NCBI RefSeq assembly: GCF_001954195.1
Contig: NZ_MBES01000002.1
Span: 28,374-92,373 of the forward strand
Source of the DNA: Mycobacterium sp. IS-1264
Lineage (GTDB): Bacteria > Actinomycetota > Actinomycetes > Mycobacteriales > Mycobacteriaceae
Direction of reading: 5' to 3'
Length of the DNA: 64,000 nt
Shown here: positions 1 to 7,632 of the stretch, piece after piece
Layout: the number at the start of each line of letters is the position of its first letter
Numbering within the stretch: position 1 is the first letter of the stretch
Program-made: the position numbers and the translations under genes
The notes under the pieces: model-generated
Told to the model about the DNA's origin: nothing
Databases searched by the model: none
Seen by the model: only the letters and a program-made list of their open reading frames with translations

Positions 1-210
1 CGCGACGATGACTGCATTTGTGGCCGCAAAGCCGATCAGTGCAGAGAACTCGGCGCAATTTCTGACGAGCTTGTCGCCATGCGGGAGTGGGAGGAACGCC
101 AGATTCAGCGTCTGCGGGACGGTCTCGAGCATGGACTGCCTCGCGAGCATCCCGAGGTGCAAAAGCTCGGGTGGCCTTACTCCACTCGGCGTGCACGCGG
201 GCTGTCGTAG
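1..210 (+). CDS. C-terminal fragment of an unrecognised protein
   Basis: Frame 1 is open from the window edge to a TAG at 208-210 and gives the last 69 residues of a protein that begins outside the window. I do not recognise a family. The fragment is charged. It starts with an acidic, Cys-containing stretch (CICGRKADQC), continues with a probable amphipathic helix (LVAMREWEERQIQRLRDGLE) and ends in a basic tail (STRRARGLS). Codon use is unlike the neighbouring genes, with AGA, GCA, ATT and TTT codons and visibly lower GC. The gene ends 80 bp from the 3' end of a tRNA gene, a classic integration site, so it may be the edge of an acquired element. That is inference, because no integrase or att core is visible. 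Coding status is likely from the amino-acid composition but not certain. Confidence 0.5.
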   Translation, partial: RDDDCICGRKADQCRELGAISDELVAMREWEERQIQRLRDGLEHGLPREHPEVQKLGWPYSTRRARGLS

Positions 211-289
211 AAGCGCTGCGGGCTCTGAGCCTCCCGGGGAACACTGATTCGAGATTCCAACGAACGTGCCCTGACCTGCCAAATCTCTG

Positions 290-362
290 TGGAGCTAAGG
301 GGATTCGAACCCCTGACCTACTCGATGCGAACGAGTCGCGCTACCAACTGCGCCATAGCCCC
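290..362 (-). tRNA. tRNA-Ala(CGC)
   Basis: The minus strand folds into a 73-nt cloverleaf. The acceptor arms GGGGCTA/TAGCTCC include the G3-U70 wobble that identifies alanine tRNAs. The D-arm has GCGC/GCGC, and the anticodon stem ACTCG/CGAGT carries a TTCGCAT loop with anticodon CGC. The T-arm is GGGGTTCGAATCCCC, and the discriminator base is A at 290. CCA is not encoded. It reads the GCG codon. Its 3' end points toward the window edge and the odd gene fragment at 1-210. Confidence 0.96.
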
Positions 363-412
363 TGACCGCTAGCAGGCTACCAGTTCCGGAGCAGCACCAG
401 CATCGCCAGGGA

Positions 413-1408
413 CTACTCGCCGACGGCTCGCGGCAAGTCCCGGGGCCACCCGTAGTTCCGCATGGGCATCGCGTAGTCGAGATGCTCGAAGATCGGATCC
501 TCGTCGTCGATCTCCAGCACCACCGCGCCCGGGCGCCGCAACCGCGAGGGGACCACGTCGTACTCGCGCTCGTATGCGTTCTCCACGCCGAGCCGCGCGC
601 GGGCCATCCGCTGCATCCGGCGCCGGCGCACCTTCTCCTCGATGCGGGTTTGCCGGCGCAGATAGCCGAGGTAAAGCACCGTCACCGCGGTGGCGCTGCC
701 GCACACCCACCACGCCGTCGGCGACACCTTGAACGCGGCCGTCGCCGAGCCGACCAACACGACGGCCATCACCATCAGCACGCGCTTGCGGAAAGCGTAT
801 TTGCGGGCGCTGACCGCTGCGGCGGTCTTGGAGTCGTATCGACGCTGCCGCCGTAAGCCCGGGGATGCGACGGCCGCCCGCGCTTCCGCGTCGTCTTCGG
901 GATCCTCTTCCGGCTCCAATCCAGAAGAGTCGTCGACGTATTCGTAGCGGTCGTCCTGCTCGCCGTCGTCGGCCTCTTCATCCTCGGCGTCGGTCTCGTC
1001 GACGGGATCGGCCTCGTCGGCAGCGCTGGCGCCGGCCGGAAGGGCACCCGAATCCTCGATGACGTCGACATCCAGGTAGTCAGGCTCGGCCTCCTCGGTG
1101 AGCTCGACCTTCATGACAACCGGGCGTGCATCCGGGAACTCTTCGGTCTCCGCGTCCTCGTCGTCGTCGGCGAAGTCCTCGTCAGCGACGTCTTCCTCCG
1201 GCTTCCAATCGGGGTCGCTGCGATGACCCGCAGCCGGACCAGCGCGCTTAAGCAGACGGGATCCGGCGCCGTTGAGCACCCGCGTCGCCAACGCGACGTC
1301 GCTGGTGCGGCGCACAGCGTCGCGTTTGCTGATGAGCATCGGCACCAAAACGAACAGCCACAGCACCACGAGCGAGATCCACAACAACGATTGCGGGATG
1401 CTTGGCAT
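413..1408 (-). CDS. glpR: GlpR/SepX-like divisome membrane receptor
   Basis: A 331-residue membrane protein. One N-terminal transmembrane segment (about residues 7-26) is followed by a long, strongly acidic, low-complexity linker (about 68-175) and two closely spaced transmembrane helices (about 210-249). The C-terminal tail is basic, then acidic. This is the architecture of the actinobacterial cell-division factor called GlpR in Corynebacterium and SepX in Streptomyces. GlpR is the membrane receptor for the gephyrin-like protein Glp. The glp/moeA1 gene lies two genes upstream on the same strand, as expected for a functional pair. I chose the ATG at 1408 because AAGGAG lies about 10 nt upstream and the first helix follows at once. 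An upstream in-frame start would add 26 residues with no such support. The M. tuberculosis counterpart should be Rv0996. Confidence 0.85.
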   Translation of the reverse strand: MPSIPQSLLWISLVVLWLFVLVPMLISKRDAVRRTSDVALATRVLNGAGSRLLKRAGPAAGHRSDPDWKPEEDVADEDFADDDEDAETEEFPDARPVVMKVELTEEAEPDYLDVDVIEDSGALPAGASAADEADPVDETDAEDEEADDGEQDDRYEYVDDSSGLEPEEDPEDDAEARAAVASPGLRRQRRYDSKTAAAVSARKYAFRKRVLMVMAVVLVGSATAAFKVSPTAWWVCGSATAVTVLYLGYLRRQTRIEEKVRRRRMQRMARARLGVENAYEREYDVVPSRLRRPGAVVLEIDDEDPIFEHLDYAMPMRNYGWPRDLPRAVGE

Positions 1409-1564
1409 GATGACCTGCTCCTTCTGGCCTGGATCCCCCGCGAGGCTCATCGGCGGCCTGCGCGGCCGGGTCACAGCGACCAGCACAATTACACACCTGT
1501 AATTTGCCCCCTACAAGCACCAAACGTCACTCGTGTCGCGCTAGCCACAGCTACGGGCGCCCAG

Positions 1565-2239
1565 TTACGTCCAACTCGCGTGCCCCGAGCGGACCAGGGT
1601 CGAGGCCACCGACCCGTACACCTCTTCGATGGTGATCGCCATCAGCAAGTGGTCGCGCCACGCGCGATCCACCTCGAGGTAGCGGCGCAGCAAACCCTCT
1701 TCCCGGAAGCCGACCTTGGCCAGCACGGCCCGGCTCGCGGCGTTCTCCGGACGCACGGTGGCCTCCACGCGATGCAACATGACCGGCCCGAAGCAGTGGT
1801 CGAGACCCAGCGCCAACGCCGCGGTGGCCACCCCGCCGCCGGTCGCCGACCGCGGCACCCAGTAGCCGATCCACGCCGAGCGCAGCGCGCCGTGCGTGAC
1901 GTTGCCGATGGTCAGCTGTCCGCAGAACCGCCCGTCGAGCTCGATCACGTACGGCAGCATGCGCCCCTTCCGGGCCTCCGAGCGCAGGCCGGAACACAGC
2001 GCGGGCCACGCCGACACAGCATGCCGGGTCGCCCAATCGCCGTCCGCGCTGGGCTCCCACGGCTCCAGGTGCGCGCGGTCGGCCAACCGGATGCGGCTCC
2101 ACTGCACGCCGTCGCGCATCCGCACCGCCCGCAAGCGGACCACGCCCGCGGCTACCCGCAGCGGCCCAACGTCCAAGGGCCAACCGGGATGCCGGGCATT
2201 GGTGCGCAACAGGTTCACGGGCGGGCGCAGACGTTGCAC
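1565..2239 (-). CDS. rimJ: RimJ/RimL-type GNAT N-acetyltransferase
   Basis: A 224-residue GNAT-fold protein. The N-terminal part (GPLRVAAGVVRLRAVRMRDG) starts the domain. The middle has the acceptor strands (CGQLTIGNV, SAWIGYW) and the acetyl-CoA loop region (RSATGGGVATAAL). The C-terminal signature RVEATVRPENAASRAVLAKVGF is typical of enzymes acetylating ribosomal-protein N-termini or other small acceptors. The true substrate cannot be read from sequence. The GTG start follows the TGA stop of glp/moeA1 with no gap (TGAGTG), so the two are probably translationally coupled. The gene lies between glp and glpR in the same orientation and corresponds to Rv0995. Confidence 0.85.
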   Translation of the reverse strand: MQRLRPPVNLLRTNARHPGWPLDVGPLRVAAGVVRLRAVRMRDGVQWSRIRLADRAHLEPWEPSADGDWATRHAVSAWPALCSGLRSEARKGRMLPYVIELDGRFCGQLTIGNVTHGALRSAWIGYWVPRSATGGGVATAALALGLDHCFGPVMLHRVEATVRPENAASRAVLAKVGFREEGLLRRYLEVDRAWRDHLLMAITIEEVYGSVASTLVRSGHASWT

Positions 2240-3526
2240 TCAGCCACGCTGAGCCAGGAAGGCGACGTCGACGATCTCACCCGTACGAATCTGCTCGGCG
2301 CCACTGGGAACCACAACCAGGCAGTTGGCTTCGGCGAGCGTCGCCAACAAATGCGACGTTCCCGGGGCCCCGCCCAGCGCCTGCACGAGGTACTCACCGG
2401 TGTCCTGATCCCGCATCAGCTGACCGCGAAGATAACCCTTGCGCCCGGCCACCGACGTGATCGGCGACAGCGTGCGCGCCTGCACGATCCGGCGCATCGG
2501 CTGCCGCTTGCCCAGCGACAGCCGGATCAACGGCCGGACCATCACCTCGAAGACCACCAGCGCACTGACCGGATTGGCCGGCAGCAGAAACGTCGGCACG
2601 CCCTCTCGCCCCAGCTGCCCGAAGCCCTGGACGGATCCCGGATGCATGCCGACGCGGACCACCTCCATCTCGCCGAGCTCGGCCAGCACCGAGCGCACCG
2701 CCTCCGCGGCCGCGCCGCCGACCCCGCCGGCGATCACGACGATCTCGGCGCGATTGATCTGACCCTCGACGACCTCCCCCAGCTCTTTGGGGTCGTTGCT
2801 GACGATCCCGACGCGGTTGACCTCCGCGCCGGCATCCCGGCCCGCTGCCGCCAGTGCGTAGGAGTTGACGTCGTAGACCTGCCCGTTGCCCGGTGTCCGT
2901 GTGATGTCGACCAGCTCCCCGCCCACGGCCATCACCGACAACCGCGGGCGCGGGTGCACCAACACCCGGTCCCGGCCGACCGCCGCCAGCAGCCCCACCT
3001 GGGCCGCCCCGATGATCGTTCCGCCGCGCACGGCAACGTCGCCGGGCTGCACGTCGTCCCCGGCGCGGCGCACATAGGCGCCCGACGGCGCGCCGCGCAG
3101 AATCCGCACCCGCGAAGTTCCCCCGTCGGTCCACCGCAGCGGCAGGACCGTGTCGGCCAGCGTGGGCAGCGGGGCGCCAGTGTGCACCCGGACGGCCTGG
3201 CGCGGCTGCAGCCGGCTGGGGGTACGGGCGCCGGCTTCGATGGTTCCCATCACCGGCAGGACCAGCCCGTCGCGGACATCCTCGTCGGCGAGCGGCTCAC
3301 CGGCATCGTCGACGCCCTCGGTACCCAGCTCGCCCACGCCCAGCACGTCGACGCTGCGCACCGCGTAGCCGTCGATCGCGGCCTGGTCGAACCCGGGCAG
3401 CGGCCGTTCGGTGACCACTTCTTCGGCGCACATCAATCCCTGCGCCTCGGCGATGGCGACCCGTATCGGACGCGGGGCCACCGCGGCGGCCGTTATCCGG
3501 GCCAGCTGCTCCTCCACAGAACGCAC
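2240..3526 (-). CDS. moeA1: Gephyrin-like MoeA family protein (Glp)
   Basis: A 428-residue protein of the MoeA/gephyrin-E family, full length, with a GTG start. The fold landmarks are present: AIDGYAVRS near the N-terminus, VHTGAPLP, a MoaB-like central domain and the C-terminal beta domain. Several catalytic signatures are altered. The usual SGGVSxGxxD loop reads AGGVGGAAAEA and lacks the metal-site acidic residue. The PGNP loop reads PANPVS, and DTN is VNS. In Corynebacterium this subfamily (Glp) binds FtsZ and the membrane receptor GlpR and works in division rather than molybdenum insertion. The glpR gene is two genes downstream. A residual role in molybdenum cofactor synthesis cannot be excluded. 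It is Rv0994 in M. tuberculosis. Confidence 0.88.
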   Translation of the reverse strand: MRSVEEQLARITAAAVAPRPIRVAIAEAQGLMCAEEVVTERPLPGFDQAAIDGYAVRSVDVLGVGELGTEGVDDAGEPLADEDVRDGLVLPVMGTIEAGARTPSRLQPRQAVRVHTGAPLPTLADTVLPLRWTDGGTSRVRILRGAPSGAYVRRAGDDVQPGDVAVRGGTIIGAAQVGLLAAVGRDRVLVHPRPRLSVMAVGGELVDITRTPGNGQVYDVNSYALAAAGRDAGAEVNRVGIVSNDPKELGEVVEGQINRAEIVVIAGGVGGAAAEAVRSVLAELGEMEVVRVGMHPGSVQGFGQLGREGVPTFLLPANPVSALVVFEVMVRPLIRLSLGKRQPMRRIVQARTLSPITSVAGRKGYLRGQLMRDQDTGEYLVQALGGAPGTSHLLATLAEANCLVVVPSGAEQIRTGEIVDVAFLAQRG

Positions 3527-3578
3527 AAGCGCGCCTCTCTGCCCTCAAGCCTGACGGGACCGTGCGTCGCCGGGCCCG

Positions 3579-4487
3579 CTACTGCTCGGTCAGGCCCAAT
3601 CGCGCCACCAACCACCGCCGCAATTCCGGGCCGTAGTCGTCACGATCCAATGCAAAGTCAACCGCAGCCTTGAGGTAGCCGCCGGGATTTCCCAAGTCGT
3701 GTCGAGATCCGCGATGCACGACGACATGGACGGGGTGGCCCTCTTTGATCAACAGCGCGATCGCGTCGGTCAGCTGCACCTCACCGCCGGCCCCGCGGTC
3801 GATGCGGTGCAGCGCATCGAAGACGGCACGGTCGAGCACATAGCGGCCGGCCGCGGCATACATCGACGGCGCGTCTTCGGGTTTGGGCTTCTCGACCATC
3901 CCGTTGACCTTCAACACGTCTGGGTTGTCCCCGGGGCCCGGCTCGACATCGAAAACGCCGTAGGCACTGATCTCTTCGGGCGTCACCTCGATGGCGCACA
4001 ACACCGTACCGCCGTAGTCGGCGCGCACCTTCGACATCGTCTCCAGCACGCCGGTCGGCAGCACCAAGTCGTCGGGCAGCAACACCATGACGGCGTCCTC
4101 GTCGGCCGTCAGCGTGGGCTCCACGCAGCTGACGGCGTGTCCCAATCCGAGCGGCTCGGCCTGCACCACGGACTCGACCTTGATCAGCTGCGGCGCCCGA
4201 CGCACCTTGTCCAGCATGGCTTTCTTGCCGCGCGCCTCGAGTGTGCCCTCCAGCACCAGGTCTTCGACGAAATGCGCGACGACGCCGTCCTTGCCCTCGG
4301 AGGTGATGATCACCAGGCGCTCGGCGCCGGCGCCGGCAGCCTCGGCCGCGACCAGCTCGATGCCGGGCGTGTCGACGACGGGCAGCAGCTCCTTGGGCAC
4401 CGTTTTCGTCGCCGGCAGGAAGCGCGTGCCCAGGCCGGCCGCGGGGACGATCGCCGTGAACGGCACCGGGACTTCTGGGCGTGACAT
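3579..4487 (-). CDS. galU: UTP-glucose-1-phosphate uridylyltransferase
   Basis: A 302-residue nucleotidyltransferase that makes UDP-glucose from UTP and glucose-1-phosphate, feeding cell-wall glycans, trehalose and glycogen. The N-terminus has the nucleotide-binding loop PAAGLGTRFLPATKTVPKEL and the catalytic-domain motif VVDTPGIELVAAEA. Later come LPDDL, VEKPKPEDAPS (the sugar-phosphate site) and GGEVQLTDAI. Length and order match bacterial GalU throughout. It ends 52 bp before the glp/moeA1 start, so it may lead that cluster. A TATCGT -10-like hexamer at 4500-4495 puts a transcription start at or next to the ATG, so a leaderless message is possible. Confidence 0.95.
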   Translation of the reverse strand: MSRPEVPVPFTAIVPAAGLGTRFLPATKTVPKELLPVVDTPGIELVAAEAAGAGAERLVIITSEGKDGVVAHFVEDLVLEGTLEARGKKAMLDKVRRAPQLIKVESVVQAEPLGLGHAVSCVEPTLTADEDAVMVLLPDDLVLPTGVLETMSKVRADYGGTVLCAIEVTPEEISAYGVFDVEPGPGDNPDVLKVNGMVEKPKPEDAPSMYAAAGRYVLDRAVFDALHRIDRGAGGEVQLTDAIALLIKEGHPVHVVVHRGSRHDLGNPGGYLKAAVDFALDRDDYGPELRRWLVARLGLTEQ

Positions 4488-4499
4488 CGTTCAAACGAT
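4486..4499 (-). promoter_or_regulatory. Palindrome/-10 region overlapping the galU start
   Basis: ATCGTT-CA-AACGAT forms a 14-bp palindrome that overlaps the galU start codon. Read on the minus strand, TATCGT would serve as a -10 hexamer 7 nt before the ATG. The element may be a leaderless promoter, an operator, or both. No regulator is suggested by its sequence. Confidence 0.35.
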
Positions 4500-4563
4500 A
4501 GCCCCCACGGAGTCTGCGGCCTTGTTGTGGCGGCGCGACAGGCCGGGCTGTCATCGTTGAGCC

Positions 4564-5160
4564 ATGGCGACCCCGGGCAAGGCCGCGTTGCGGCAACAGC
4601 TGCTGGCGGCCAGGGAGCAGGTTGCCGACGACGTTCGGGCCGCCGAGGCCCGGCTGCTCACCGAGCGGCTGGAGCCCGTGGTCAGCAATGGCAGCACCGT
4701 CTGCGCGTACGCGCCCGTGGGCACCGAGCCCGGGTCGATCGACATGCTGGACATGTTGGTGCGCCGGGGAGCGCGGGTGCTGCTGCCGATCGCGCGCACC
4801 ACCGCCGACGGCACCCCGATGCGGCTGCGGTGGGGCGAATACCGGCCGGGCGCACTGGTTTCCGGCCGCTGGGGGCTACTCGAGCCGCGCGAGCCCTGGC
4901 TGCCGGAGTCGGCGCTGGCCGAGGCCGCCCTGGTTATCGTCCCGGCGCTGGCGGTCGACCGTCGGGGCGCGCGGCTGGGCCGCGGCCGCGGCTTCTATGA
5001 CCGCTCGCTGGACGGCCGGAACCGGCAAGCGCAGCTGATCGCGATGGTGCGCGACACGGAGTTCGTCGACGAGTTGCCCGCCGAGCCGCACGACGTGCCG
5101 ATGACCCACGTGATCACGCCTAACGGCGGTCTCGTCGCGCTGCCTCCCAGCAGGGAATGA
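4564..5160 (+). CDS. 5-formyltetrahydrofolate cyclo-ligase
   Basis: A 198-residue enzyme that converts 5-formyltetrahydrofolate plus ATP into 5,10-methenyltetrahydrofolate, rescuing a dead-end folate. Family landmarks are visible: the N-terminal basic helix (GKAALRQQLLAAREQ) and the ATP-binding C-terminal motif RLGRGRGFYDR, followed by DVPMTHVITP. Length is typical for the family. It is divergent from galU across 76 bp. The folate role and position match Rv0992c. Confidence 0.92.
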   Translation: MATPGKAALRQQLLAAREQVADDVRAAEARLLTERLEPVVSNGSTVCAYAPVGTEPGSIDMLDMLVRRGARVLLPIARTTADGTPMRLRWGEYRPGALVSGRWGLLEPREPWLPESALAEAALVIVPALAVDRRGARLGRGRGFYDRSLDGRNRQAQLIAMVRDTEFVDELPAEPHDVPMTHVITPNGGLVALPPSRE

Positions 5161-5179
5161 GACACTTCACAGGGTGGTT

Positions 5180-5206
5180 CTAGCACTTGAGCATGTAGAG
5201 TGCTAA
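5180..5206 (+). promoter_or_regulatory. CIRCE operator (HrcA site)
   Basis: The arms CTAGCACTT and GAGTGCTAA are separated by exactly 9 nt, matching the CIRCE consensus TTAGCACTC-N9-GAGTGCTAA (right arm perfect, left arm 7 of 9). HrcA represses heat-shock genes through this element. It lies 28 bp upstream of the ruc start codon, so ruc and probably the following SAF-domain gene should be heat-inducible. HrcA control of the Rv0991c-Rv0990c pair in M. tuberculosis is known from the literature as I recall it. Confidence 0.9.
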
Positions 5207-5233
5207 CCAGGCTTACATTCACGGAGGTTACAA

Positions 5234-5581
5234 GTGCCGACCTACAGCTATGAATGCACCGAGTGCGGCAACCGCTTCGACATCGTGCAGGCCTTCACCG
5301 ACGACGCGCTGACGACATGCGAGCAGTGCTCCGGACGGCTGCGCAAGCTGTTCAACTCCGTCGGCATCGTGTTCAAGGGCAGCGGCTTCTATCGCACCGA
5401 CAGCCGCGAGGCCGGCCAGAAGGCGAAGGCTTCGACCAACGGCTCGTCCACCAGCGACTCCGGGTCGAGTTCGGCCTCGGGCGACAAGAACGGGTCGAGT
5501 TCGGCGTCGAGCGAGAAGAACGGCTCCAGCGTGAAGTCCAGCGCGAGCTCCACTGCGTCCACCGCGGCCGCCTCGACCTAA
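5234..5581 (+). CDS. ruc: FmdB-type zinc-ribbon redox chaperone (Ruc)
   Basis: A 115-residue protein. An N-terminal FmdB/CxxC zinc ribbon has Cys8, Cys11, Cys29 and Cys32. It is followed from about residue 58 by a disordered tail made almost only of Ser, Thr, Ala, Gly and Lys, including two near-copies of GSSSASxxKNGSS. The M. tuberculosis orthologue Rv0991c (Ruc) is a chaperone activated when its zinc cysteines oxidise, and it works with the Hsp70 system. The GTG start is supported by GGAGG 6 nt upstream. A CIRCE operator immediately precedes the gene, which fits a role in protein quality control under heat and oxidation. Confidence 0.9.
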   Translation: MPTYSYECTECGNRFDIVQAFTDDALTTCEQCSGRLRKLFNSVGIVFKGSGFYRTDSREAGQKAKASTNGSSTSDSGSSSASGDKNGSSSASSEKNGSSVKSSASSTASTAAAST

Positions 5582-5647
5582 CGGGTTATCCACAGCCGGG
5601 TTTCGCCGGCGCCATCGCGCTCGCGGCGCTGCGCCTAGCGTTGCCGC

Positions 5648-6316
5648 GTGGGCGAATCATCGCTGAATCCGACGCTATGGCGTCGCTTGTCGGCGTCGCT
5701 ACGACCGGACTGGACCCGGACGGTGCTCGCGCGCCGCGTCGCCGCGGGCGGGCTCGTGGTACTGGCCGGCGTCGCGGCGCTACGTTCGAATCCAGACGGT
5801 GATCGCGTCGACGTCGTCGTGGCCTCCCGCGACCTCACCCCCGGCGCGGCACTAACCGCCGATGATCTCCGGCTCGAAAAGCGTTTGGCCACAACGGTTC
5901 CCGACGGATCCCAAGCCAACCTCGGAACCGTTGTTGGCGCGACGCTGGCCAGCCCGACACGACGGGGCGAGGTACTCACGGACGTTCGGGTGTTGGGCAG
6001 CCGGCTAGCGGAGTCGACGGCCGGTCCCGGCGCCCGCATCGTGCCGCTGCACCTGGCGGACGGTGCCCTGATCGACCTGCTGCGGGTCGGCGATGTCGTC
6101 GACGTGCTGACCGCCCCGGCGACCGACACATCGGCGGGGACTCCGGCCGTCACCAAAGTGGTAGCAACCGACGCCGTGGTCGTGCTCGTTTCTGCGAAGC
6201 AGAAGGTCCAGGCGGCGGACAGCGACCGCGTCGTGTTGGTTGCGCTGCCGGCTCGCGTAGCGAACGCGGTGGCAGGCTCGGCGCTGGGTCAAGCGGTAAC
6301 CCTCACCCTGCACTGA
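5648..6316 (+). CDS. SAF-domain (CpaB/RcpC-like) secreted or membrane protein
   Basis: A 222-residue protein with a basic N-terminus and one transmembrane helix (VAAGGLVVLAGVAAL, about residues 31-45). A SAF domain follows (VVVASRDLTPGAALTADDLRLEKR), then a beta-rich C-terminal part. SAF domains of this kind occur in the Flp-pilus assembly protein CpaB/RcpC, but no pilus genes are in the window, so the role is unknown. The GTG start lies 66 bp after ruc on the same strand. The pair probably shares the CIRCE-controlled promoter, as Rv0991c-Rv0990c does. Confidence 0.75.
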   Translation: MGESSLNPTLWRRLSASLRPDWTRTVLARRVAAGGLVVLAGVAALRSNPDGDRVDVVVASRDLTPGAALTADDLRLEKRLATTVPDGSQANLGTVVGATLASPTRRGEVLTDVRVLGSRLAESTAGPGARIVPLHLADGALIDLLRVGDVVDVLTAPATDTSAGTPAVTKVVATDAVVVLVSAKQKVQAADSDRVVLVALPARVANAVAGSALGQAVTLTLH

Positions 6317-6328
6317 GTGGCGTCTGGA

Positions 6329-6754
6329 TCAGGCGGCTGAGTCCTGGGGGCTGGCACAGTACTTGCACTTGTGCGCGGCCTCGGGGATGTCGGACATGCA
6401 CTCCTGGCATGCCTTGGTCGAGGGTTCCTCCCCGAACACCGTGACCCCACGGCGGGCCTGGATGTGCCTGTAGGGCACCACGATCATGAAATACACGGCC
6501 GTCATGAAGACGACGAAGTAGATGATCGCCGAGATGAACGATCCGATATCGAGGAAGGTCGCCTTGTTGCCTTCCTCGCCGAGCTGCCAACCCAATCCGA
6601 ACTTCGTACCTGGCTGCACGGCCGCGACCAGCGGATTGATCACGCTGTCGGTGAAGGCCTTGACCAAATTCGAGAAGGCCAGGGCCACAACCAGACCGAT
6701 GGCCACGGTGATCACGTCACCGCGCATCACAAAACTCTTGAACCCCTTGAACAC
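6329..6754 (-). CDS. MscL-family channel paralogue with C-terminal zinc ribbon
   Basis: A 141-residue membrane protein. The first helix and pore region (VFKGFKSFVMRGDVITVAIG, then VVALAFSNLVKAFTDSVINP) and a second helix (FISAIIYFVVFMTAVYFMIVVPY) follow the MscL pattern. The C-terminus then carries a four-cysteine ribbon with ACQECMSDIPEAAHKCKYCA (CxxC-x10-CxxC) that classical MscL lacks. Zinc binding is inferred. I chose the GTG at 6754 because GGGAGG lies 7 nt upstream and the protein then begins at the conserved channel N-terminus. The channel may be a mechanosensitive valve with an added cytoplasmic zinc or redox module. The M. tuberculosis mscL (Rv0985c) would run the other way here, so this is probably a different paralogue. 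Confidence 0.8.
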   Translation of the reverse strand: MFKGFKSFVMRGDVITVAIGLVVALAFSNLVKAFTDSVINPLVAAVQPGTKFGLGWQLGEEGNKATFLDIGSFISAIIYFVVFMTAVYFMIVVPYRHIQARRGVTVFGEEPSTKACQECMSDIPEAAHKCKYCASPQDSAA

Positions 6755-6914
6755 GTGCACACCTCCCGTACTGCCCATTGCGGGGCAACATGACGCCGCC
6801 CGAAAAGACGGTACGTTCATTTGTGCGCTATCACACAGTGCCCCGACGATTGGTCATCAAAGGTTGACCGCGCCGTGACGCCGGCAAACGTAAACCCTCG
6901 GTCGAATCTTCTGC

Positions 6915-7019
6915 TCAACCGTGGTGTGGGGGCACGTTCTCACGCAACCACTGCTCATGCTCGTCGATGTCCGAGTCAGGCCGGTCCGTTGACCTCTCAG
7001 CCGATTCGGCGCCGAACAT
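6915..7019 (-). CDS. Possible 34-residue small protein
   Basis: A short reading frame beginning MFGAESAERS and ending HEQWLRENVPPHHG lies between moaB2 and the MscL-like gene. The C-terminus reads like genuine protein, being acidic and helical and then His-ended. It sits 64 bp after the moaB2 stop on the same strand. The ribosome-binding signal is weak (GGGGACGG), and upstream in-frame starts would overlap moaB2. Function is unknown and expression is not established. Confidence 0.35.
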   Translation of the reverse strand: MFGAESAERSTDRPDSDIDEHEQWLRENVPPHHG

Positions 7020-7083
7020 CGAGCCGTCCCCGTGCCGGTCGTGACCGGAGGGCCTGCTCGCCGCGGAACCTCGAGGCAACCGG

Positions 7084-7632
7084 TTAGATCTCCAGGCTCG
7101 ACAGCTGCCCGATGATCTGCGCGGCAAGCGGATTCAGCGTCGCCATCCCGTCGCGCACCGCGTAACGGGAACCGGCGAGATTGACCACCAGCGTGCTTCC
7201 GGACACGCCGGCGAGCCCGCGTGACAACCCGGCGTCGATGATTCCCGCGGCGAGCCCCGAGGCGCGGATGGCCTCGGCGATGCCCAGGATCTCGCGGTCC
7301 AGGATGTCGCGGGTGGCCTCCGGCGCGACGTCGCGCGGCGTGACACCCGTGCCGCCGACCGAGACCACCAGGTCCACCCCGCCGATCACCGCCGTGTTCA
7401 GCGCGTTGCGGATCTCGACCTCGTCGGCCGCGACCGCCACCACACCGTCGACGACGAATCCCGCCTCGGTCAGCAGCTCGGTGACCAGCGGTCCGCTGTG
7501 ATCCTCGTCCCCGTGGGCGGTGCGATCGTCGACCACCACGACCAGCGCCCGGCCGACTACCAACTCCGCACCCGTTTCCATGGGTGCCACCGTATATCCG
7601 AGCTCCGACAGCGGTTCATCGACTCTCATCAC
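7084..7632 (-). CDS. moaB2: MoaB/MogA-family molybdopterin-binding protein
   Basis: A 182-residue MoaB/MogA-fold protein that would bind and adenylylate molybdopterin. The signature GGTGVTPRDVAPEAT lies near the middle, and GSTLVVNLAGS matches the C-terminal strand-loop of the family. Start choice is between the adjacent GTG (7632) and ATG (7629), and both overlap the pepD TGA. This tight overlap couples it to the serine-protease gene in the mprA-mprB-pepD-moaB2 run, an arrangement shared with M. tuberculosis (Rv0981-Rv0984). Whether it has a cofactor role or a stress role in this operon is not evident. Confidence 0.88.
   Translation of the reverse strand: MMRVDEPLSELGYTVAPMETGAELVVGRALVVVVDDRTAHGDEDHSGPLVTELLTEAGFVVDGVVAVAADEVEIRNALNTAVIGGVDLVVSVGGTGVTPRDVAPEATRDILDREILGIAEAIRASGLAAGIIDAGLSRGLAGVSGSTLVVNLAGSRYAVRDGMATLNPLAAQIIGQLSSLEI

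Noticed and set aside
2240..3526. Assignment of moeA1 as a plain molybdenum-cofactor enzyme
   Set aside because: Key catalytic loops are altered and the gene sits with glpR, so the Glp role is more likely.
1223..3673. An 816-codon plus-strand open frame across glpR, rimJ and moeA1
   Set aside because: It is antisense to three clearly recognisable genes. It reads as His/Arg/Gln-rich low-complexity protein, a common artefact of GC-rich DNA.
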